Of a stretch of 64,000 nucleotides of DNA, positions 54,485-63,700 are shown in pieces (position 1 is the stretch's first letter; every line of letters begins with the position of its first letter). The DNA comes from Shewanella benthica (GTDB taxonomy: Bacteria; Pseudomonadota; Gammaproteobacteria; Enterobacterales; Shewanellaceae). The notes beneath the pieces were generated by a model. It saw nothing but the letters and a program-made list of their open reading frames with translations, was not told the origin of the DNA and made no database searches. The translations under genes were made by a program, and so were the position numbers. The stretch lies in NCBI GenBank assembly GCA_023284085.1, contig JAKVHY010000001.1:124001-188000 (forward strand), written 5' to 3'.

Positions 54485-55789
54485 TTAACCTTTAAACTTC
54501 TTCTTTATCCCTTTCCAGCACTGTGAATAATTTGGCTGGCGCGTCTTTCCCTCTAAGGCAAACTTAGTCGGTTGTATGATGTAACGTGACTCGAACATAA
54601 ATGCCATGGTGTTTTCATAGCGCTGGGGAGCGAGCTCGGCGTTCGATGCCTTCTCGAATACTTCGGCTTCGGGGCCATGGGGCGACATACAGTTGTGCAA
54701 GCTAGAGCCGCCGGGCACGAAGCCATGCTCCTTGGCATCGTACACACCCTCAATCAAGCCCATAAACTCACTCATCATGTTGCGATGATAATAAGGCGGT
54801 CTGAAAGTATTCTCGGCAACCATCCAACGTGGCGGGAACACCACAAAGTCGATATTGGCCACACCTGGCGTACCAGAAGGGGAAGTCAGCACAGTAAATA
54901 TAGAAGGATCGGGATGATCGAAGCTCACTGTGTTGATCACATTGAAGCGAGATAGGTCGTACTTGTAAGGCGCGCTATTACCCGTCCAGGCAACCACATC
55001 GAAAGGGGAGTGGCCGATGTCACAGCGGAATAGGTTGCCACCAAACTTAGTGATTAATTCGAAATCACCTTCTTTATCTTCGAAACAGGCTATTGGATAC
55101 TCAAAGTCGCGATCGTTGGCGTAACCGTTAGCGCCAACCGGGCCGCGCTCGGCAAGAACATAAGGGTGGCCGTAGTTTTCACAAATATAGCCGCGAGCCG
55201 TGTCGGTGAGTAACTCGACAGAGAACTTAATACCACGAGGAATAACCGCAATCTCTCCGGCTTTAATGGCAAGCTTGCCACATTCGGTATGCAAGATGAT
55301 TTCACCCAGCTCAGGCACAAACAAGAGCTCACCGTCGGCATTACAAAAATAACGGCCTTCCATCGAGCTATTGGCCACATAGATATGAATACCGATCCCA
55401 GCTTGGCCGTTAACGCTGCCATTGGCCGCCATAGTGACTAAGCCATCGATAAAATCGGTTTTTGAGCCGGACTCAGATTTAGGTAATGGAACAGGATCCC
55501 AGCGCAGCATAGTCGGCGGGGTGACGACTTCTGTGATAGGCGCACTGCGAACCAATGCATTGTCTATCGCTTCATACTCACCTTGAACCACAGAAGGGCG
55601 AATACGGTAGAACCAGTTGCGGCGGTTATCACAGCGAGGCGCGGTGAAAGCGGTGACATTAAACTGCTCAGCATACAGGTCATACTTGACCTTCTGCGGG
55701 CTAAACTGACCGATAGGCAGGGCGCCTGGCAGGGCTTCTGTCTCAAACTCGTTACCAAAACCTGTCATGTATTCTAGTTCAATCGTCAT
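54485..55789 (-). CDS. hmgA: Homogentisate 1,2-dioxygenase
   Basis: This 434-residue iron(II) dioxygenase opens the ring of homogentisate in tyrosine/phenylalanine degradation. YMTGFGNEFETEALPGALP opens the protein. RPPYYHRNMMSEFMGLIEG carries metal-binding His and Glu, and MSPHGPEAEVFEKAS a further ligand region. The frame is open 36 codons upstream, but the ATG at 55789 gives the family N-terminus and follows AGAGGAC. Genes for the next steps (maleylacetoacetate isomerase, fumarylacetoacetase) are not in this window. It is divergent from a MarR regulator. Confidence 0.96.
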   Translation of the reverse strand: MTIELEYMTGFGNEFETEALPGALPIGQFSPQKVKYDLYAEQFNVTAFTAPRCDNRRNWFYRIRPSVVQGEYEAIDNALVRSAPITEVVTPPTMLRWDPVPLPKSESGSKTDFIDGLVTMAANGSVNGQAGIGIHIYVANSSMEGRYFCNADGELLFVPELGEIILHTECGKLAIKAGEIAVIPRGIKFSVELLTDTARGYICENYGHPYVLAERGPVGANGYANDRDFEYPIACFEDKEGDFELITKFGGNLFRCDIGHSPFDVVAWTGNSAPYKYDLSRFNVINTVSFDHPDPSIFTVLTSPSGTPGVANIDFVVFPPRWMVAENTFRPPYYHRNMMSEFMGLIEGVYDAKEHGFVPGGSSLHNCMSPHGPEAEVFEKASNAELAPQRYENTMAFMFESRYIIQPTKFALEGKTRQPNYSQCWKGIKKKFKG

Positions 55790-56232
55790 GTTTGCTTGTC
55801 CTCTATGGCACCCAAGTTCACACTCAGATGATCTGATTCTTGTATTGTTATTTTTCTCTATCACGATAAAACTACTCTCAAGTGAGACTAGTTTCAATCT
55901 TTATGCTATAAATAGTCACGAGATTTTCAGACAACTTTGGCTATAATTTGTAAATTAAACGGTACAAATTAATAAAGACAATTGAGATGTTGTAGGCTAT
56001 AAGCCATTATTCTAACGCCACAAAGTTTATAGATTGCGAGGTTCAGCTTGCAGATGCTCTTAAGCTTCATCAGAAAAAGTAAGCGCCACAGCTACCAAGT
56101 GGTGTTAAATTGATTTCGCCATAAACTCGTCTCGCATGAGAATTAATCAGTACCCGTACGCCCTAAATAATAACTAAACAAAGGGCCAAATAAAGTACTA
56201 AACAAAGAGCCAAACAATGAAAGAGAAAGCTA
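55790..56232. promoter_or_regulatory. Divergent promoter region of hmgA and the MarR gene
   Basis: This 443-bp A/T-rich spacer has no gene. It holds an operator-like palindrome near the middle and a TATAAT (55942-55947) on the plus strand overlapping its left arm. This is the layout expected if the MarR protein represses both sides. Confidence 0.5.
55945..55970. promoter_or_regulatory. Palindrome, candidate MarR operator
   Basis: AATTTGTA (55945-55952) and TACAAATT (55963-55970) are perfect 8-bp arms 10 bp apart. MarR proteins bind palindromes of this size and composition, and the site lies between the divergent hmgA and MarR genes. Confidence 0.5.
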
Positions 56233-56769
56233 ATGCCTGAATCACGCGAATCCAGTCTCATGTTAAAACACTTCCTTCCCTATAGGTTAGTGAACCTGGC
56301 TCAAAACGTGAGTGAAAAGTTCGCCGAGGTCTACCAGAGTGAATTTAATTTAACCACACCAGAGTGGAGGATACTGGTCCACCTTGCCGAGCATGATGAT
56401 CGCAATAATGGAAATGGCAAAAGCGACGTAAGTGATGACAGGGATGAGAAAGAAGAGAGAAATACAAGTGCTGACTCAGCAGGCATTAGCGCCAAAGACC
56501 TCACCGTACTGGCATCGATGGATAAGTCCACCGTCTCACGCGCTGTCAAAGTCATGTTAGATAAAGGCTTTCTGTTCAAGAAGACCGATGAAAATGATAA
56601 GCGGGCGTCGGTGCTGTTACTGACCCAGGCTGGTATCGGCCTCTATCGAGACATAGTGCCTAAGGCATTGGCCTGGGAGGAAAATCTGTTGCATGGGTTA
56701 ACGGCAACCGAATACCGGGATTTGATGAGGATAGTGGACAAATTGGATCGTAGATTAACTGCAACATAA
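56233..56769 (+). CDS. MarR-family regulator with an unusual hydrophilic insert
   Basis: This encodes 178 residues. The N-terminal helices include LPYRLVNLAQNVSEKFAEVYQSEFNLTTPEWRILVHLAEH. The recognition part is SAKDLTVLASMDKSTVSRAVKVMLDKGFLFKKTDENDKRAS, a standard MarR winged helix-turn-helix. Between them, at about residues 55-84, is an insert rich in Asp, Asn, Lys and Ser that ordinary MarR proteins of ~145 residues lack. It is divergent from hmgA, so control of homogentisate catabolism is likely but inferred. Confidence 0.85.
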   Translation: MPESRESSLMLKHFLPYRLVNLAQNVSEKFAEVYQSEFNLTTPEWRILVHLAEHDDRNNGNGKSDVSDDRDEKEERNTSADSAGISAKDLTVLASMDKSTVSRAVKVMLDKGFLFKKTDENDKRASVLLLTQAGIGLYRDIVPKALAWEENLLHGLTATEYRDLMRIVDKLDRRLTAT

Positions 56770-57779
56770 AACCGCCGTATATAAGATAGTCTGAGTCTCT
56801 GCATCTGAATTACAATGCCTTGGGTTTAGATATTATGGACAGATACCTTGGTTATTGTGCTTGTTCTGGTCAATAGATTCGGTATAAGCATACAGGGATG
56901 ATAGTTCCCTCCATTACTTCAGCAATCAGCCCGCTCATCCCTGCAAACGCAGAAACTCAGTGTCTTTTATCTGCTACAAACCTTCCAAATCATTCTTGAG
57001 TTCCACTTTAAGCAGTTAATTCTAGAGGAATTGAATAAGCGCAATGGGTTGAAGATGAATACCTCTTCTCGACTATATATAAATTTAAGACCTAATCTGC
57101 TTAATAAGTGCATAAAAAATCTTTATCTGAATAAGAGGTTTGGAATGAAAAGTACACTTTTTGTGCATAACCAGGCCTAAATACACTGACAATAGGTTTA
57201 TCCTTGGATAATTATCTGCGCTCTTCTATATGGTTTGTGTAAATAACGAACAACATTGTTTGTGGTTATTATGAGCGAGTCGAAAAGCAGGTGATTAATT
57301 ATTCATCATTTGCAAGTCATAATATAAACATGAAGTTCAGATTAATCATGTTAATTAAACCCCTCCAGATTTTATCTAGGCTCTATATAAATATGTTGGC
57401 CCAGCCAACGACGTATATTTCAACCTGTCAAATATTTGACGTAGATCACAAGTCTGACGTCGGTATGCGGTTTTTATGTAAGCGTCACAGTTAAGCATGG
57501 ACTTGCGGTAACTAACTTGTCACATTCGCAACCTTTCTGCGTCGTATGTATCGGCTTGATATTAATGGATTTGGGTGTTTGTCTCATTTGGGGATATTAG
57601 CCTAAAGCTGTTTGAATGAATATTCAGCAAGCTGTTTGCATGCTTAATATTAGCATTCGCTTAATAAACGTTCGATAAATAAGAATAAGTTTTATCGAAT
57701 AACTAGTACGAAAATAATAAGCATCGACCGGTATAAAATTCTGTATAGCTATTCAACTAACAATAAATATGAGATATAA
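56770..57779. other. Long A/T-rich intergenic region
   Basis: About 1 kb with no gene I can support. A 67-codon frame at 57291-57494 has no ribosome-binding site and odd composition. The region is A/T-rich, and the stretch before 57780 presumably contains the promoter of the giant surface protein. No clear terminator follows the MarR gene. Confidence 0.45.
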
Positions 57780-60700
57780 ATGAATAAAAGATCATTTCGT
57801 CTATTCAGTGGGCGGAAGTTAATCTCCAGTGCAATACTCTTGTCATGTATTGGTTATCCCCTTAGCGCCGCACAAGCGGAGAATGGGGCGACATATATAA
57901 CCAATACCGGGTCAACGCTAGATATGTTTCTAGGAAATGGGCAAACCATTAACTTCGATATTGATGTCAGCAGTGAACTTCCTACGACTCAAGCCAATTT
58001 AACCATATATGCGAATGATATCGATGAAGAAGCCGGTGAACTCGATGAGGTGTTTTTCAATGGTCATAGCTTAGGATATTTAAGCGGTGAAGATAACAAG
58101 TGGAGCACTACAGTCTTCAGTCTTCCGCTGCAATATGTGCAGGCAGGTATCAATCAAGTAAGGATAGAGCCCGACATCAACGATGAAGGATGGGTAGTGA
58201 AAGTTGATTGGGGCCAACTGTTGATAGATGGCGGCTCCCGGGAACATGCCGAGACGACTCGGGTGCAGATCTTGGGTCACAGCATTTCCGGTTCAAATGT
58301 CAGCATCAAGACCTCATCGAGCGTCGCAGTGAAAAGCAATGGTGATTTTAAACTGGAAGTTAGCTTGATTGCGCCAGATAACTCGGCAACCAGCATAGAT
58401 ACGAAGGAGTTTACCGCCAGTGCGGGTGAGCAAAAACAATTAGATATCACCTCCGTTTATAACCTGTCGCTCACCAGTGGCACCTATACCATCAAGGCCA
58501 GCCTGTTTTACATCGACAACGGTGTGCCGATCCAACAAGACATTGACGAAACTACGTTTGAGCATGTCATTAATTCAGGGCCAATAATCAATACCAATAC
58601 CGCGCCCATTGCCAAAAATGATAGCGCTCAGGTCGACGAAGATGGCACAGTTATCATCGATGTGCTGTTAAATGACAGTGATGTCGAAGACGGTAAGCCC
58701 AGTATAACCAGCGCCAGTGCCACTAATGGAACGGTAAACATAGTTAATGGCAAGCTAGTTTATCAGCCCAACAGCGATTTTAACGGCATCGATACCATCA
58801 GCTATACGGTGACAGACTCAGGCAACGAAACCGCAGCTGCAATAGTCAGTGTCACGATTAATCCAATCAACGACGCACCGACAATCACCGGCACGCCGGT
58901 GACAATAATCAGTCAAAACCAAGCCTACTATTTTAAAGGCACGGGGCAGGATATCGATGGTGACACCTTGTACTTCAGTGCTACAGGTTTGCCGACATGG
59001 GCCAGCATTAACCCGCAGACCGGTGTGATAGCGGGCACTCCAGGTAATGGAGATGTCGGTAACTCTGGCGCGATTGTTATCTCGGTCAGGGATCGTCAAA
59101 CCGGCGGTTTAAGCGCCAACCTGACGCAGTTCAGCATTGAGGTCACGAACGTCAACGATGCACCGACGATCACCGGCACGCCGCTGACAATAATCAGTCA
59201 AAACCAAGCCTACTATTTTAAAGCCACGGGGCAGGATATCGATGGCGACACCTTGTATTTCAGCGCTACAGGTTTGCCGACATGGGCCAGCATTAACCCG
59301 CAGACAGGTGTGATAGCGGGCACTCCGGGCAACGGAGATGTCGGTAACTCTGGCGCGATTGTTATCTCGGTCAGGGATCGTCAAACCGGCGGTTTAAGCG
59401 CCAGCCTGACTGCGTTCAGCATTGAAGTTGTCGATGTTAACGATGCACCGACGATTTCAGGTTCACCAAGCACTAGTGTCAAGCAAGATCAAGCCTATCG
59501 CTTCAGCCCAACTGCGGCCGATATCGATGGCGACACCTTGTACTTCAGTGCTACAGGTTTGCCGACCTGGGCCAGCATTAACCCGCAGACGGGTGTGATA
59601 GCGGGCACTCCAGATAATGGAAATGTCGGTAACTCGGGCTTGATAGTCATCTCGGTCAGAGATCGTCAAACCGGCGGTTTAAGCGCCAGCCTGGCACCGT
59701 TCAGCATTGATGTTGTCGATGTTAACGATGCTCCTACAATCACAGGTTTGCCAACGACCAGTGTCAATCAAGATCAAGCCTATCGCTTCAGCCCAACTGC
59801 GGCCGATATCGATGGCGACACCTTGTACTTCAGCGCTACTGGCTTGCCGACATGGGCCAGCATTAACCCGCAGACCGGTGTGATAGCAGGCACTCCAGGT
59901 AACGGAGATGTCGGTAACTCGGGCTTGATAGTTATCTCGGTCAGAGATCGTCAAACAGGCGGTCTTAACGCCAGCCTGGCACCGTTTAGCATTGAAGTTG
60001 TCGATGTTAACGATGCACCGACGATTTCAGGCTCTCCAAGCACTAGTGTCAATCAAGATCAAGCCTATCGCTTCAGCCCAGCTGCGGCCGATATCGATAA
60101 CGACACCTTGTACTTCAGTGCTACAGGTTTGCCAACATGGGCCAGCATTAACCCGCAGACGGGTGTGATAGCAGGCACTCCAGGTAACGGAGATGTCGGT
60201 AACTCGGGCTTGATAGTTATCTCGGTCAGAGATCGTCAAACAGGCGGTCTTAACGCCAGCCTGGCACCGTTTAGCATTGAAGTTGTCGATGTTAACGATG
60301 CACCGACGATTTCAGGCTCTCCAAGCACTAGTGTCAATCAAGATCAAGCCTATCGCTTCAGCCCAGCTGCGGCCGATATCGATAACGACACCTTGTACTT
60401 CAGTGCTACAGGTTTGCCAACATGGGCCAGCATTAACCCGCAGACGGGTGTGATAGCGGGCACTCCAGGTAACGGCGATGTCGGTAACTCGGGCGCGATA
60501 GTTATCTCGGTCAGGGATCGTCAAACCGGCGGTTTAAGCGCCAGCCTGGCACCGTTCAGCATTGAGGTTGTCGATGTTAACGATGCTCCTACCATCACAG
60601 GTTCGCCAAGCACTAGTGTTAATCAAGATCAAGCCTATCGCTTCAGCCCAGCTGCGGCCGATATCGATAACGACACCTTGTACTTCAGTGCTACAGGTTT

Positions 60701-63700
60701 GCCGACCTGGGCCAGCATTAACCCGCGGACCGGTGTGATAGCAGGCACTCCAGGCAACGGAGATGTCGGTAACTCGGGCTTGATAGTTATCTCGGTCAGG
60801 GATCGTCAAACCGGCGGTTTAAGCGCTAGCTTGGCACCGTTTAGCATTGAAGTTGTCGATGTTAACGATGCTCCCGTGGCAAATAATGACATCGCCAGCG
60901 TAGATGAAGATAACAGCGTCACCATAGCGGTATTGAGCAATGATACCGATATGGATGAAGACGAGCTTACCTTAGTCACAGCCAGTGCCTTGAACGGCGA
61001 GGTCGCGATCACCGCGGACAAGCTGCTGTATACGCCGAGCGAAAACTATCATGGCGTAGACACCATCAGCTATAACATCAAGGATGGCAAGGGTGGTCAG
61101 GCAAGCGCCAAGGTCACAGTGACAGTCAACAGTGTTAACGATGCGCCCGAAACTAAGCCGGGCACAGCAGAAGTCATGGAAGATGACTCAGTCACCATCG
61201 ACGTGGTCAAAAACATTAAGGATATCGATGGCGGTACAATTACCCTGACTCACGCCACGGCCGAGAATGGTAGCGTCACCATCGTCGATGGCAAGCTGGT
61301 CTATACGCCGAATGAAGACTTCAACGGTACCGATACGATAACTTATACCATCACAGATGGGCAGGGGGCCAGCGTCACCGAAATCATTACCGTCACAGTG
61401 AGTCCTGCAAACGATGCCCCCGCTATCGAAGGAACTCCAACAACCGAAATTCTGGAGGGAGAAGCTTACTTGTTCGCGGCGATTGCAACCGATACAGATG
61501 ATGATGAACTGCAATTTAGTGTCGAAGGCGCACCGAGCTGGTTGAGTCTTGACGCTACAACGGGTCAGCTGACAGGCACGGCGGAATTTGCCGATGTTGG
61601 GTCACACGGCCCCATCACCCTGTCGGTCACAGATGGTACCGAGACCGTTGCTCTGGATGCATTTGAAATCCAGGTGATTGCCAAAGACAGCGATGGCGAC
61701 GGACTGCCGGATGGTAATGAACTCGAGTGTCGCCTGGATCCATTCGATCCAGATGACGCGAGTGCAGATACCGACGGTGACGGCATCACCAACGCCGAGG
61801 AATGCCTTAATGGGGGCGATCCATTTGTCGATGATGTCGCGCCAGAACTGCTGGTACCGCCAAGTGTCAGCGTCGATGCCAGCGCGTTGTTTACCAAGAT
61901 AGAGCTGGGTGAAGCCGAGGCATTCGATTTTGTCGAGGGAGCCCGAGTTAGCTGTTGTGAGCCACAAGCTAAGTCGCTTATCGATGGCCGTCCTTTCTTC
62001 GAGCCGGGTACCACCAAGGTGATTTGGGAAGCAACCGACGCCGCCGGCAATACCAGCCAGGCCGAGCAACTCGTCCATGTGCACCCCTTGATCTCTTTCG
62101 CCAAAGATCAGACGGTCACTGAAGGCAACCAGCTGCAAGTGAAGGTACATCTCAATGGACCATCACCAGTGTATCCGCTAGAAATAGCCTACCAGGTATC
62201 AGGCACCGCTACCGAAGCCGATCATGACCTCGTCTCCGGAGTACTGGTGATTGAAGAGGGTGTCGAAGCTAGCATCACAGTCAATGTATTTATTGATGAT
62301 GTTGAGGCGGAAGGCAGTGAAACTATCGAACTGACCCTGGACGGTGATTTCAACATGGGTAACAAGCGTAGCCATGTGATCACCATAGTCGACGATAACG
62401 TAGCCCCCAAGGTAGAGCTGGCCTCCAGTCAGAACGGAACTCAGCGCACCGAGATAGCCAGCGATGGCGGTCTAGTCACTATCGACGCCCTGGTGAGTGA
62501 TCTCAACCGTGGCGATAGCCATCAGCTGGACTGGAGCATGAGTGATGACAGAATAATTAATCTGTCTGACGATGCCGCCGTGTTTAGCTTCGATCCCGCC
62601 GAGATTGCCCCAGGGGTCTATACTCTGGCAATTTCCGTTAGCGACGATGGCGAACCATCGTTAACTACCCAGACCCAACTAAGACTGCAGATCAGAACCA
62701 GCCTGCCGGCTCTGGGCACAGGTGACAGCGATAACGATGGCATATCGGATCGGGATGAAGGCTATGGAGATGCCGATCTCGACGGCATTCCCGATTACCT
62801 TGACGCCATTGCCGAGTCTAACGTGCTGCCGGAGAGAGCGGCTAATCAGCAAGGATTCCTGGTCGAGTGTGATCCCGGTGTCAGCTGTCGCTTAGGTGAC
62901 TACGCCCTGCTCGGAGAGCATGGCGGTGTGCAGATCACCGCTAACGACATAGCCAAAGAAGGCGACGACCTGATCGCCGACAGCTATACCAATGTTGGCG
63001 GCGTGTTCAACTTCGAGATCCATGATCTGCCCAATGCTGGTCAATCGGTACAAGTTGTCATGCCACAGCGCGTCGCTATCCCGGAAAACGGGGTCTATCG
63101 TAAGTTTATCGACGGACAGTGGACACAGTTTATCGAAGATGCTGACAACTCACTGAGTTCGGCTCCCGGTGAGCCGGGTTACTGCCCACCTCCGGGTGAA
63201 GCCAGCTATCGTGGCGGTCTGAATCCAGGTGACTGGTGTGTGCAGATCAATATCCAAGATGGTGGCCCCAACGATGCTGACGGCATAGTCAATGGCAGCA
63301 TCGTCGATCCCGGCGGCGTCGCCGTGTCTCATAAGGTAACCATAGTGACTACGGATAAAGATGCGAGTAAATCGGGTGGTAGTCTAGATTGGCTAGCACT
63401 CCTGTTGGCGGGTGGCATGATCGCCGGTCGTCGAAAAGCGGCGCAGAAAAACAAGCCGCGCACCGCTCTGGCCCTAACTGGGATAGCGCTGGCCACAGCG
63501 ATGCAACCTGCCGCTGCAGAAGCGGTAGCCGATGAAGCGCCGGCTAACTGGACAGCCAACGGCTGGTTTATCTCGGGTGACTTAGGCATGGCATCCTCCT
63601 CAGGTAGCCAAGATCGTATCGACGCCGGTTTGTCTGGCTTCGATGCCCGCGTCACCGACATCAACGAACAGCGTTTCGGTTGGAAGTTGGGCGGCGGCTA

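Noticed and set aside
57291..57494. 67-codon open frame in the gap before the giant surface protein
   Set aside because: No ribosome-binding site, A/T-driven composition and no recognisable family.
58818..61021. A ladder of similar minus-strand frames (91, 70 and 68 codons)
   Set aside because: They are antisense shadows of the 285-bp coding repeats on the plus strand, which explains their regular spacing and similarity.
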